From Bacteroidales bacterium M6 (GTDB taxonomy: Bacteria > Bacteroidota > Bacteroidia > Bacteroidales > Muribaculaceae), in contig LUJQ01000021.1 in assembly GCA_001689485.1 (NCBI GenBank), forward strand, positions 94,954 through 158,953: a stretch of DNA of 64,000 bases, read 5' to 3'. A model generated the notes under the pieces. It saw nothing but the letters and a program-made list of their open reading frames with translations. It was not told where the DNA came from and did not search any database. Position numbers and translations under genes: made by a program. Below, piece after piece: positions 49,458 to 58,052 of the stretch. Numbering within the stretch: position 1 is the stretch's first letter; every line of letters begins with the position of its first letter.

Positions 49458-50900
49458 TTAAAGAATTGGCGAAAAAAGCCTCATCACGGATTCCAACGCC
49501 TTTTCACGCCATGGCCGGTGGCGCCAAGCCGATGATGTGACCCGGCGGCTGTCGCGCATATCGCGCACAAACAGCGCTTTCATCCTGGCGTTGAAATCGG
49601 TGGAATAAATCAGCATATTTGCCTCGAAATTATGTTCGAAACTGCGGAAATCGAAATTGGTGGAACCAACTGTGCAGAAATCGTCATCGATAATGATTGC
49701 CTTGCTGTGAAGCATACCTTTCTCATAAAGATAGACCTTGATTCCTGCCCGCAGGCATTCCTGCACATAAGAAAACGACGCCCAGCGGAGCATATCGCTG
49801 TCTGACCGACGCGGGATCATGAGCCGCACATCAACCTTCGAGAGAGCCGCCACCTGCAACGCATGCACAAGTCCTTCAGAAGGTATGAAATAGGGTGTTT
49901 GGATATATATGCACTTCCGTGCACGGGCTATTGCCTGCTGGAACACCAGCGTCATGTTGAGCCACTGGGTGGTCGGGCCGCCTGTAACCAGCTGCATCCC
50001 CACCGAATGCCCTTTGACTGCCGTGGCCAAAGGCCCTTCCTCCAAAAGCGGCTGCCCCATGAAATTCCAGTCGACGGCAAACGATTGCTGGAGGGCGAAA
50101 ACCGCCGGCCCCTCCACACGCAGGTGAAGGTCGCGCCAAACATCAAACAGCTTACCTCCGTCAACATAACGGTCGGCCACGTTCATCCCCCCGATATAAC
50201 CAACTTTCCCGTCGATTACCACGATTTTACGGTGGTTACGCCAGTTGATGCGTGTACCGAACGGCGGGAACACCACTTTGAAAAACGGATATGCCTCGAC
50301 CCCGGCCTCTTTCAACCGCCTCAGATAACGGTTAGAAAGCTTAAACGAACCAACATGGTCGTAAATAAGCCGCACTTTGACCCCGGCACGCGCACGCTCC
50401 ATCAGCGCCTCCATCACCCGGATGCCGATATTGTCGTTCACGATTATGTAGTACTGCATGTTGATATAGCTCCGGGCTGCGGCTATATCAGCCAATAACG
50501 CATCGAACTTTTCCTGGCCGTTATCGAAAATCCCGACATCGTTACCTTCGTAATAATGCGACCCGCATAAGGCATAGGCAAGGTTGATTTGCGGCATCAC
50601 TGCCCCGGCATCTTCTATTTTAGCAGGGTCAGTACCACCTCCGGCACCTAACCGCCGGAGCTTCCGGCGGTTGCGGCGCGAGATGATACGCTTGTTCTGT
50701 ATGTTTCGCCCGAAAACGATATACAGCACCAGGCCGACCACAGGCACCACAAGCAGCACCGTCACCCATGCCAGCGATTTCACAGGGTTGCGGTTCTCGC
50801 TCACCACCACGGCGATGATGCCGAGAATTGTCAAGGCATAGAGGATATTGAGAATCCACCACACCCATGCCATATCGATATTTTCCGCAATCCAATGCAA
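49458..50900 (-). CDS. cls: Cardiolipin synthase
   Basis: Membrane phospholipase-D-type enzyme that joins two phosphatidylglycerols into cardiolipin. 480 residues: two N-terminal membrane helices with a PLDc_N domain (VWWILNILYALTILGIIAVV, WVTVLLVVPVVGLVLYIVFG), then two HxKx4D catalytic motifs, NHRKIVVIDGKVGYIGGMN (about 225) and MLHSKAIIIDDDFCTVGSTN (about 400). Met1 or the Met at residue 10 may be the start. Its presence near other lipid genes (CDP-alcohol transferase, pgpA) is likely coincidental. No consensus promoter was found directly upstream. Confidence 0.93.
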   Translation of the reverse strand: MHWIAENIDMAWVWWILNILYALTILGIIAVVVSENRNPVKSLAWVTVLLVVPVVGLVLYIVFGRNIQNKRIISRRNRRKLRRLGAGGGTDPAKIEDAGAVMPQINLAYALCGSHYYEGNDVGIFDNGQEKFDALLADIAAARSYINMQYYIIVNDNIGIRVMEALMERARAGVKVRLIYDHVGSFKLSNRYLRRLKEAGVEAYPFFKVVFPPFGTRINWRNHRKIVVIDGKVGYIGGMNVADRYVDGGKLFDVWRDLHLRVEGPAVFALQQSFAVDWNFMGQPLLEEGPLATAVKGHSVGMQLVTGGPTTQWLNMTLVFQQAIARARKCIYIQTPYFIPSEGLVHALQVAALSKVDVRLMIPRRSDSDMLRWASFSYVQECLRAGIKVYLYEKGMLHSKAIIIDDDFCTVGSTNFDFRSFEHNFEANMLIYSTDFNARMKALFVRDMRDSRRVTSSAWRHRPWREKALESVMRLFSPIL

Positions 50901-50949
50901 GGTTTATATGCAATTTTGTCGCGTGAAGCTGTCGGAAACAATCAGCACG

Positions 50950-52782
50950 CTATTTCGACATCATATCGTATTTTATCATTAAATCCGAAACCGCACGTCC
51001 ACGGTCGATATGGCCCGCAAGCCCTGCCGGGGCGCCGGAAGTATCGCCGACAACACGCCCCTGATAGTCAACGGCAAACCGAGGGCATCCGGGAGCCAGT
51101 GCCGAGAAACCCATACCGCGCCAGGCATAATCAAGGCCGAGCTGGTCAAGAAGGGTCGTGTACACATCCACCTGCCCCATAACATCCTCTCGGCGACCTG
51201 GCACAGGGGCGTTGAGGATTAACAATGGCACATATCCCTCGCCTGACACAAGTTTCGACCCCGTGGGATCCGACCTCAAGGAATGGCGCCAGGATGCCAA
51301 AGCCTCATGGTCGCCGACAATGGCGACCATGGTTCGAGACCAGTCAGGCCTCGAACGCAGATAATCGAGGAAGCGCCCAAGGGCCTGGTCGGTATAGTGG
51401 ACTGCCGTCATGTAGTCGCGCAGACGTTCGGGGAAATCGGCACTGAAACTTATGGTCTTGAATTCGTCGGGAATGCGGAACGGGTTGTGACCGGTGTATG
51501 TCACCATCTGCACATACGCCTTCTCCCCCTCAGGCCACACGTCGCCACGCTGCATCTTGGCCACGCTTTGCGTGAAGAACGAGTTGTCGCTCAACCGCCT
51601 TGGTGAACCGATACGTTCGGAATTATCCCATGAATCGTTCATCTCCGTATTGTCGATGCCGAACGAACGCGCAACAAGCCCCTGGTTCCAGGTCGACGGC
51701 TTGTCGCCACTCAGCAGATAGGTTTTCGCCCCGTTTTCCTTCATTGCCATGGGCAGGGTGTAATATCGGTTATCGGCAAATTTCATCGAATACACGAAAT
51801 CACGCATCGGGTACATCCCTGCGAGCATAAGCAACTGCCCGTCGATACTGCGCCCGTTTCCCACCTGCGACAGCACCCTGGGTGCATACCATGTAGCAGA
51901 TGTGTCGCGCAATGCCTCGTTAAGGTTGGGAGTAAGTTCCTTCCCTTCCACTTTTGCCCCGATAGGCCATGATTCAAACGATTCACAGAAAATAATCACA
52001 AGGTTATCCGGGCGCCCCACGGAATCGGCAGGGGCAACGGGCGTAGTGCGGTATCTGACATGCTCCGCGCCCCATCGGGCCACCATCTGATATTGCTCCG
52101 GGGTGATTTCATCCGACTGTTCCATCGCCTCTGCAGCGAGAGTGCCGAAAAGAGTATATATCACAGGAGGGGTGGTCGCATAATAACACTCCCCCTTCAG
52201 TTTCGCGACATGTGCCCTTAGCCCGCCTGAGAACATGGCGGTTATGCCCGACGCCAAAGCCAACAGCCCGAGTGTCAGCAGGTAAAACACCGCGTTAGGC
52301 TGACGCTCCCGTTCCTCGGGGTTAAGCATAAGCAAAGTGGCAACGGCAATGCCGGGAAGCACAAGATAGACCCATCGGAAAGAATCGCCTATACTTCCCG
52401 TGAAATCAGCCACGTTACCTACAAGCAGATAGCTGGCAAGAGGGATTGAATTGAAGTATGTGCGGCAATACATCAGGTTGGCAACCATAAGCAGATCCAC
52501 AGCCAGCATAACCGCGACAAGCGGCCATGACTTACGGGTAAACACCGCAGGCATCGACATCAGCGTTGCCAAAGTAAGGGCATTGACATATGTACCTACG
52601 AAGCCCAATGCCCTGAAAGTTGTCTGCGAACACCACAACACATCAAACACAAGCACCGTAAGCAGGCATCCCAGCCATGCCAGGAGATATTGCCGCGTCC
52701 AAAGGGCTTCAGGCACCAACAGGCGCCCGACAGCTCCCACCAAGATATTTTTCTTCTTATACAATCCCATTGTTCGATTCAT
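50950..52782 (-). CDS. LTA-synthase-like / sulfatase-family membrane enzyme
   Basis: A 610-residue protein with five N-terminal membrane helices (for example AWLGCLLTVLVFDVLW, PLVAVMLAVDLLMVANLMY) and a C-terminal extracytoplasmic domain of the alkaline-phosphatase/sulfatase fold. Metal-site motifs: LVIIFCESFESWPIG (E of the first metal), GRSIDGQLLML at the nucleophile position (Ser rather than Thr), TYTGHNPF and VAIVGDHEALASW (D and H). The group transfers phosphoglycerol or phosphoethanolamine to envelope glycolipids; the substrate here is unknown. The C-terminus MIKYDMMSK is unremarkable. cls lies 49 bp downstream on the same strand. Confidence 0.88.
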   Translation of the reverse strand: MNRTMGLYKKKNILVGAVGRLLVPEALWTRQYLLAWLGCLLTVLVFDVLWCSQTTFRALGFVGTYVNALTLATLMSMPAVFTRKSWPLVAVMLAVDLLMVANLMYCRTYFNSIPLASYLLVGNVADFTGSIGDSFRWVYLVLPGIAVATLLMLNPEERERQPNAVFYLLTLGLLALASGITAMFSGGLRAHVAKLKGECYYATTPPVIYTLFGTLAAEAMEQSDEITPEQYQMVARWGAEHVRYRTTPVAPADSVGRPDNLVIIFCESFESWPIGAKVEGKELTPNLNEALRDTSATWYAPRVLSQVGNGRSIDGQLLMLAGMYPMRDFVYSMKFADNRYYTLPMAMKENGAKTYLLSGDKPSTWNQGLVARSFGIDNTEMNDSWDNSERIGSPRRLSDNSFFTQSVAKMQRGDVWPEGEKAYVQMVTYTGHNPFRIPDEFKTISFSADFPERLRDYMTAVHYTDQALGRFLDYLRSRPDWSRTMVAIVGDHEALASWRHSLRSDPTGSKLVSGEGYVPLLILNAPVPGRREDVMGQVDVYTTLLDQLGLDYAWRGMGFSALAPGCPRFAVDYQGRVVGDTSGAPAGLAGHIDRGRAVSDLMIKYDMMSK

Positions 52783-52871
52783 ACTAAATAGTCATAACGG
52801 CATCTACATCCATACCGCACCATCTTATCACCCTCCGCTGCCCCTTCTCATCCCCCATGTCATGGCTGTCA

Positions 52872-53039
52872 GGTTATAAGTCAGAAGTTATAAGTTGTCA
52901 GTTATAAGTTATAAGTTGTCAGTTATAAGCGAAAACACCCGGTTGGGTACACTCCCGTATCTACTCTTAACTTCTTAACTTCTTAACTTCTTAACTTCTT
53001 AACTTCTTAATTTCTTAACTTCTCAGCTTCTTAACTTCT
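52872..53039. repeat. Two blocks of short tandem repeats
   Basis: 52872-52929 holds units of GTTATAAG(TTGTCA); 52965-53039 holds about seven units of the decamer CTTAACTTCT with minor changes (TTAATTTCT, CTCAGCTTCT). Together with flanks they fill the 430 bp gap 52783-53212, which has no supported ORF. Confidence 0.85.
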
Positions 53040-53118
53040 CCCCATTCCCACAAATGTAGCAATATTTTAAATTAACAACAAAACAATTACCCGATTCGTC
53101 TAAAAAAATCACAAAAAA

Positions 53119-53150
53119 TTTGCGACTTTTCATTGAAACCACTACCTTTG
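53119..53150 (+). promoter_or_regulatory. Full promoter of tRNA-Met
   Basis: -33 TTTG (53119-53122), 20 bp spacer, -7 TACCTTTG (53143-53150), about 60 bp before the tRNA. Confidence 0.8.
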
Positions 53151-53212
53151 CACTCACATTCCCGCGCTCACATAGCGAAAAGCCGGAATCCCGGCCTATC
53201 AAGGAGAATGCC

Positions 53213-53286
53213 GGTCCTATAGCTCAGTCGGTTAGAGCAGCTGACTCATAATCAGAAGGTCCTTGGTTCAAGCCCAAGTAGGACCA
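53213..53286 (+). tRNA. tRNA-Met (anticodon CAT)
   Basis: 74 nt cloverleaf: acceptor GGTCCTA/TAGGACC, D arm with GGTTAG, anticodon loop CTCATAA closed by CTGA/TCAG (the first pair of the stem is G-A mismatched), T arm CTTGG/CCAAG with loop TTCAAGC, discriminator A, no encoded CCA. The elongator type is favoured over initiator because the first pair is G-C; a lysidine-modified Ile tRNA cannot be excluded. Confidence 0.9.
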
Positions 53287-53293
53287 CAAAAAC

Positions 53294-53336
53294 AAATCTC
53301 TATTTGCCTAATATTTAGACAAATAGAGATTTTTAT
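53294..53336 (+). terminator. Terminator of tRNA-Met
   Basis: Stem AAATCTCTATTTG/CAAATAGAGATTT (53294-53306, 53320-53332) and trailing T tract, eight bases past the tRNA. Confidence 0.85.
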
Positions 53337-53363
53337 ATGCATCTTGCCACCAGTCGCGGCAGT

Positions 53364-53546
53364 TTATTTGAACTTAGGCAATGAGTCTGTGCGGACTGCA
53401 TCGGAGCGTTGCAGCCCCTTAATATGGGCATCAGTCATTACAGCCTTACGATATCGTTCATAGCCACGTGTCGAGACAAGAACTTTTTTCGGCTCAAGCC
53501 GAAAACCCGGTGCATTTTTTCTCCAAATTGCACGAGCTAAGCACAA
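53364..53546 (-). CDS. Possible small hypothetical protein
   Basis: A 60-residue minus-strand ORF (MCLARAIWRKNAPGFRLEPK, basic) in the 331 bp gap 53287-53617. It has no recognised domain, no good ribosome-binding site and no clear promoter, and could be a chance frame or a remnant of a gene next to the tRNA. Kept as a low-confidence entry because nothing else explains this stretch. Confidence 0.15.
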   Translation of the reverse strand: MCLARAIWRKNAPGFRLEPKKVLVSTRGYERYRKAVMTDAHIKGLQRSDAVRTDSLPKFK

Positions 53547-53565
53547 ACAACAATACTATAGCCAA

Positions 53566-53600
53566 TACAATGATTCGGTAAAAATTACCGAATCATTGTA
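53566..53600 (-). terminator. Perfect hairpin past the prolyl-tRNA deacylase gene
   Basis: A 16 bp stem TACAATGATTCGGTAA/TTACCGAATCATTGTA (53566-53581, 53585-53600) with a three-base loop. No long T tract, so termination may be weak. Confidence 0.6.
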
Positions 53601-53617
53601 TCTTACATACGGATATA

Positions 53618-54181
53618 TTATTCCGAAGGCAGGTCGACCCAGGTGTAGTCATGGCCTGTAGCGGGTATCACCTTATCCAACAAATCATTCAGCGAAAGCG
53701 CTATGCTGGCGGTGTTGACGCAGGGATGGCATGCATAGCGGTTGCTGCCGGAGGCAAGGTCTCGGTCGATTATGAGCCTTACATGCCTGTCTACATCAAA
53801 AATCAAACCCATCGGTGAGACAGCACCCGGATGGATATGCAGGTATTCCTCCATCATCTCGGCCGACGCAAACGACAGCCTCGCACACCCTAGCTGCGAC
53901 GACAGGTATTTGGTTTTAAACGGTTTATAAGCCGGAAGCATCAGCAGGTAAAACTGCGTCTGCTGCTTGTTTGTCAAGAAAAGGTTTTTGAACACAGGAA
54001 CACCTACTGCCTGCCGAACCGCCTCGCATTCCTCCATAGTGAAAGCCGCCCGGTGGCAATAAGTCACATAATCCACGCCAAGGCAGTCAAGAAAATCATA
54101 TACACCCGTCTCGGCCGCTGACCGCACCACCCCGTCACCCTGCGGCCTCCCGTCGTACCGTTCTATTCTGCTGTCATCCAT
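53618..54181 (-). CDS. YbaK/ProX-type prolyl-tRNA deacylase-like protein
   Basis: A 187-residue single-domain protein of the YbaK/ProRS-INS family, which removes wrong amino acids (Ala or Cys) from tRNA-Pro. Visible: VYDFLDCLGVDYVTYCHRAAF, the catalytic-type lysine region VFKNLFLTNKQQTQFYLLML (K near 84), LSFASAEMMEEYLHIHPGAVSPMGL and the family GSNRYACHPCVNTASIAL. This is the ProXp-ala/PrdX subgroup, stand-alone. The start is the first Met of the frame. Confidence 0.88.
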   Translation of the reverse strand: MDDSRIERYDGRPQGDGVVRSAAETGVYDFLDCLGVDYVTYCHRAAFTMEECEAVRQAVGVPVFKNLFLTNKQQTQFYLLMLPAYKPFKTKYLSSQLGCARLSFASAEMMEEYLHIHPGAVSPMGLIFDVDRHVRLIIDRDLASGSNRYACHPCVNTASIALSLNDLLDKVIPATGHDYTWVDLPSE

Positions 54182-54330
54182 AACCTCATTAAAGTATTAT
54201 TTATAGTCAAGAGCTTTTTATGATTAAATCGATATAAAGATTCACCTGTCAATCAGAGTACAAAATTAGGCAAATTCCACATAATGCCATATCGGAAGCC
54301 CTGACAATCCGTTCCCGTCTGCACCAATAG

Positions 54331-54362
54331 TTTTCACATTTTCTGTAAAATATATACCTTTG
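54331..54362 (+). promoter_or_regulatory. Promoter of the His-rich protein-receptor operon
   Basis: -33 TTTT (54331-54334), 20 bp spacer, -7 TACCTTTG (54355-54362). The ATG at 54369 is six bases past the -7 box, so a leaderless start is expected. Confidence 0.65.
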
Positions 54363-54368
54363 CAGGTG

Positions 54369-54710
54369 ATGAGGAGGAATCCGTCAAAAATAACGGCATT
54401 GTTGCTGTTGGGCATTTTCGCATTATTCTATTGCGGGAACGCCCTGTTCCTTCACACACACATCATAGGGGACACAACGGTGGTACACTCCCACCCCTAT
54501 CTCCCCTCCGGCCACCACTCGCATTCCGCGCAGTCGCTCGAATCCATTACAGGTTTCAACAGCTCCCTGTTCGCAATGCAGCCTGCCGACGAGGCATGTT
54601 GTACAACTCCCGACCTCCAATGCTGCGACATTGCTACAGCATGTACGCTCAGACCGGCTGTCAGCGCTGCAATTCGGATTACCGCTCCCCGTGCACCTCC
54701 GGCGGTGTGA
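54369..54710 (+). CDS. Small His/Cys-rich membrane-anchored protein
   Basis: A 113-residue protein: one N-terminal membrane segment (KITALLLLGIFALFYCGNAL), then a short extracytoplasmic part rich in His (LHTHIIGD, VHSHPYLPSGHHSHSA) and a Cys-rich patch (ACCTTPDLQCC). Possible metal binding. It precedes the TonB receptor, as small His-rich partners often do in heme or metal uptake loci. The start at 54369 is chosen over a Met nine bases earlier, which lies inside the promoter. Confidence 0.6.
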   Translation: MRRNPSKITALLLLGIFALFYCGNALFLHTHIIGDTTVVHSHPYLPSGHHSHSAQSLESITGFNSSLFAMQPADEACCTTPDLQCCDIATACTLRPAVSAAIRITAPRAPPAV

Positions 54711-54856
54711 TTCCTATTTACTATACCAACGTGTGGAAAATTCCATAAATCCGATTGCGACGGTTTCAATACCGAAGTCATCCTGATTACACGTACCTCA
54801 AGTTGCCCGAAACGGCAACAGGAAAATAGCAATCACACTAATTCAAAAATTCATTT

Positions 54857-57184
54857 ATGCACAAGCAAATACTTGTGTCGGCATTCCTCATGATGTCGGC
54901 ACTTATAGGGCGTACCTCCGAGGCACAGCCTGGGGCATCAGCCATGTCGACACCATCCGACACCAATATAACAGGCCACGTAGTCGACACCGAAACCGGC
55001 GAACACCTCCCCTACTACACCGTAAAAATAGCAGGTACATCGATTGCCACCATGACAGATGCTTCGGGTCACTACACATTGCGCAACCTCATCCCCGGCC
55101 ACTACACCGTGGAGGCATCATCAATGGGCTATGCCGCCGAAAAGCGCGAAATCGACCTTAAAAAAGGCCAGACCTACGAAATCAACTTCGAAGTCACACC
55201 CGATGCCTTCATGCTCGACCAGGTGGTTGTTACAGGGAGCAAAAGCGAACAGAAACGGCGTAACAGCCCGGTGCTGGTCAGCGTGATAAATAACAAGGTT
55301 TTCGACCTTGTAAGCGCATGCTCTCTTGCCGACGGGCTGAGTTTCCAGCCCGGTGTGCGTGTGGAAAACGACTGCCAGAACTGCGGGTTCACCCAGGTAC
55401 GTATCAACGGGCTTGACGGGCATTATTCACAGATTCTGATGAATTCCCGCCCGGTTTTCTCCGCACTGACCGGCGTTTATGGTCTCGAACAGATTCCTGC
55501 CAACATGATCGAACGTGTGGAGGTGATGCGCGGAGGCGGCTCCGCCCTGTTCGGCTCATCGGCCATCGGTGGCACTGTGAACATCATCACACGCGACCCG
55601 GCCGTGAACTATGCGGAAGCAAGCCATACACTGACATCGGTCGGCATCTCAGGCTCATTCGATAACAACACCACATTGAATGCCTCGGTGGTCGGCAGCA
55701 ACAACCGCCTCGGAATGATGATTTACGGGCAGAACCGCCACCGCGACGGCTATGACCACAACGGCGACGGGTTCACCGAGGTAGCGAAACTCAGCACCCA
55801 GACCATGGGATTACGCACTTTCATGCGCACGTCCGACAACACCAAACTCACACTCGAATATCACGGGACCCACGAATACCGCCGAGGTGGCGACAACCTA
55901 GACCTCCCGGCACACGAAGCATGGATTGCCGAAGAGGTGGAACACGACATAAACGGCGGTGAAGCTTCGTTCGACCTTTGGTCAGCCTCACGCGGCAGCC
56001 ACCTCAACATCTTCGCAGCAGCCCAGAACACCAAACGGAAAAGCTATTACGGCAGCGGGCAAGACCCCGATGCCTATGGCCGTACCCACGACCTCGTTGT
56101 GACCGGCGGGGCGCAAATGACCCACAATTTCAAACAACTGTGGTTCATGCCGTCGGAACTTATCGCCGGACTCGAATATAACCACAATTACCTCAACGAC
56201 GTGACCGTAGGTTACGACCACGACATCACACAGCGCGTCGACATCTATAGCGGCTACCTGCAAAACGAATGGCGCGATGACCGGTGGGGGTTCCTCATCG
56301 GTGCCCGCATCGACAAGCACTCCATGATTAACCATCCAATCGTGTCGCCAAGGGCAAACATACGGTTCAATCCTTCAGATAAAGCGAACTTCAGGCTTTC
56401 CTTCTCAACCGGCTTTCGCTCCCCGCAAGCCTATGACGAGGATTTCCATGTGGCAATCGTGGGAGGAGAACGGGTGGTGACCATCCTTGCCCCCGGCCTC
56501 AAAGAGGAAAGCAGCCGGAGCATCAGCGCATCGGCCGACTTTTACCACCGTTTCGGCAACGTGCAGGCCAACCTCATGATTGAAGGCTTCTTCACCGACC
56601 TGAGCGATGTGTTCGCCCTCCGCAAGCTGAATGAGCCTGATGCCGCAGGAAACGACGTGCTCGAACGTTACAACGGAGGTGGCGCCCGTGTCGGCGGTAT
56701 AAACATTGAAGGTAAAGCGATTTTTTCACCACGCTTCCAGCTCCAGGCGGGCGCGACATGGCAGCGTAGCCGTTACAAACAGCCTGAACAATGGAGCGAA
56801 AACCTAGAAATACCACCCGTGAAACGGATGTTCCGCACCCCCGACCTTTACGGCTACCTGACTTTCAACTGCGAATTTACAAAGGCATTCCGTGCGGCAC
56901 TCTCTGCCACCTATACCGGCAGCATGCTTGTGCAACACATCGAAGGCTCAGGCACACCCGTCGACTGCGCCGTGACCACACCGCGCTTTTTCGATGCCAA
57001 TTTCAAACTCACATATGAGTTCAAGGTGTTTCACACGGCATGCATAGAGGCCAGTGCCGGGATATTCAACATTTTCAACAGCTACCAGGATGATTTCGAC
57101 ATAGGCCCCCTCCGCGATTCGGGCTACATCTACGGGCCAGCACTGCCACGCAGCCTTATGGCCTCGCTGAAATTCCATATATGA
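54857..57184 (+). CDS. TonB-dependent receptor (heme/metal-type)
   Basis: A 775-residue outer-membrane receptor. Signal peptide (ILVSAFLMMSALIGRTSEA), a carboxypeptidase-like domain (ITGHVVDTETGEHLPYYTVK to about 115), then plug DQVVVTGSKSEQKRRN, LADGLSFQPGVRVENDC-type segment, QVRINGLDGHYSQILMN, IPANMIERVEVMRGGGSALF, followed by a 22-stranded-type barrel ending LRSLMASLKFHI-like strands. The CQNCGF motif in the plug and the general order resemble heme receptors of the HmuR/HmuY group. A His-rich peptide lies upstream. No cobalamin riboswitch is visible. A hairpin terminator follows. Confidence 0.88.
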   Translation: MHKQILVSAFLMMSALIGRTSEAQPGASAMSTPSDTNITGHVVDTETGEHLPYYTVKIAGTSIATMTDASGHYTLRNLIPGHYTVEASSMGYAAEKREIDLKKGQTYEINFEVTPDAFMLDQVVVTGSKSEQKRRNSPVLVSVINNKVFDLVSACSLADGLSFQPGVRVENDCQNCGFTQVRINGLDGHYSQILMNSRPVFSALTGVYGLEQIPANMIERVEVMRGGGSALFGSSAIGGTVNIITRDPAVNYAEASHTLTSVGISGSFDNNTTLNASVVGSNNRLGMMIYGQNRHRDGYDHNGDGFTEVAKLSTQTMGLRTFMRTSDNTKLTLEYHGTHEYRRGGDNLDLPAHEAWIAEEVEHDINGGEASFDLWSASRGSHLNIFAAAQNTKRKSYYGSGQDPDAYGRTHDLVVTGGAQMTHNFKQLWFMPSELIAGLEYNHNYLNDVTVGYDHDITQRVDIYSGYLQNEWRDDRWGFLIGARIDKHSMINHPIVSPRANIRFNPSDKANFRLSFSTGFRSPQAYDEDFHVAIVGGERVVTILAPGLKEESSRSISASADFYHRFGNVQANLMIEGFFTDLSDVFALRKLNEPDAAGNDVLERYNGGGARVGGINIEGKAIFSPRFQLQAGATWQRSRYKQPEQWSENLEIPPVKRMFRTPDLYGYLTFNCEFTKAFRAALSATYTGSMLVQHIEGSGTPVDCAVTTPRFFDANFKLTYEFKVFHTACIEASAGIFNIFNSYQDDFDIGPLRDSGYIYGPALPRSLMASLKFHI

Positions 57185-57196
57185 AAAAGGCCCTAT

Positions 57197-57233
57197 GGCG
57201 TTGTGTCAAACTTCGATATTTTGGCACAACGCC
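57197..57233 (+). terminator. Terminator of the TonB receptor gene
   Basis: Stem GGCGTTGTGTCAAA with TTTGGCACAACGCC (57197-57210, 57220-57233), one mismatch, followed by GTGGTTTTCG. Confidence 0.65.
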
Positions 57234-57310
57234 GTGGTTTTCGCCCGGATGGCGAGGGTGCTGTCAGAATGCCTCACCTGCAGGCGACGATCCGGATGAG
57301 CCATTATGAC

Positions 57311-57368
57311 ACACCCTAATAACATCCCCCGCTGCAACTTATTGCAACGGGGGATGTTATTAGGGTGT
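57311..57368. repeat. 58 bp near-perfect hairpin in the gap before the PepSY gene
   Basis: Perfect 21 bp arms (57311-57331 and 57348-57368; ACACCCTAATAACATCCCCC begins the left arm) plus an inner TGCAA/TTGCA stem. The sequence is symmetrical on both strands and has no T tract. With the 57197 terminator it fills most of the 308 bp gap 57185-57492, where no ORF is supported. Confidence 0.55.
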
Positions 57369-57492
57369 AAACACCTATTGACGCGATTGCTGCATGATGC
57401 CTCCAGTATCTTATAATGCAACATGCCTTATCCATGCATCATCGTAATCACTTCTATGTGTTTGAAATCTTTCATATAAACAATTTTTTGAC

Positions 57493-57942
57493 ATGAAGAA
57501 AATCTTAATCGCCTTGCTGTTGATTATCTGTGGTGCAGGTGCCGCGTCGGCATTCATCGACTCCTACGTAATCGACCGTAAGAACCTGCCGGAGCAGGCA
57601 CAGCAAATGCTTTCGGAATATTTCCCGAAAGCAAAGGTAAGCCTTATCAAAGTAGACCGCCACCTATTGAAAAAAACCGACTACGACGTAAAACTGGTTA
57701 ACGGCACCAAGATAGAATTTACCAATGCCGGAAAATGGAAATCGGTCGACTGTAAAACCCGCGAGGTGCCTGAAGGACTGGTCACCAAGCCCATACGCAA
57801 CTACGTCAAGAAAAATTTCCCCGACGTGAAGATTGTGAAAATCGAAAAGAAATCGGGCGGCTATGAAATCGGCCTTTCTGATGGCGTGGAGCTTAAATTC
57901 AACCTTCTCGGACAATTCAAAAGCATGGAGATGGACGACTGA
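57493..57942 (+). CDS. PepSY-like exported protein
   Basis: A 149-residue protein with signal peptide (MKKILIALLLIICGAGAASA) and two PepSY-like domains (LPEQAQQMLSEYFPKAKVS, VTKPIRNYVKKNFPDVKIV) of the DUF2874 type common in Bacteroidota. Each has a helix followed by a beta ribbon ending in KL-VNGTKIEF- and LSDGVELKFNL-type strands. Periplasmic function unknown; often near TonB or two-component genes. Transcribed alone, terminator at 57965. Confidence 0.82.
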   Translation: MKKILIALLLIICGAGAASAFIDSYVIDRKNLPEQAQQMLSEYFPKAKVSLIKVDRHLLKKTDYDVKLVNGTKIEFTNAGKWKSVDCKTREVPEGLVTKPIRNYVKKNFPDVKIVKIEKKSGGYEIGLSDGVELKFNLLGQFKSMEMDD

Positions 57943-57964
57943 TTCCGTTCTCATCATCCAAAAA

Positions 57965-58003
57965 TCAAGGCGATGCGCCGCAATCCGGGCACATCGCCTT
58001 TTA
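57965..58003 (+). terminator. Terminator after the PepSY gene
   Basis: Stem AAGGCGATG/CATCGCCTT (57967-57975, 57992-58000) with an inner CGCC..GGGC pairing, followed by TTT. Confidence 0.7.
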
Positions 58004-58052
58004 TGTATCCGTAATGTAATAACCCCGGATCCTACTTCAATACCTACCTGCC

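Noticed and set aside
52965..53039. CRISPR-like array of CTTAACTTCT
   Set aside because: Units are only 10 bp, without spacers; simple tandem repeat.
54711..54856. Cobalamin or other riboswitch before the TonB receptor
   Set aside because: No B12-box-like sequence or conserved stem pattern is visible; the 146 bp hold only a weak copy of the dispersed motif (54774-54786).
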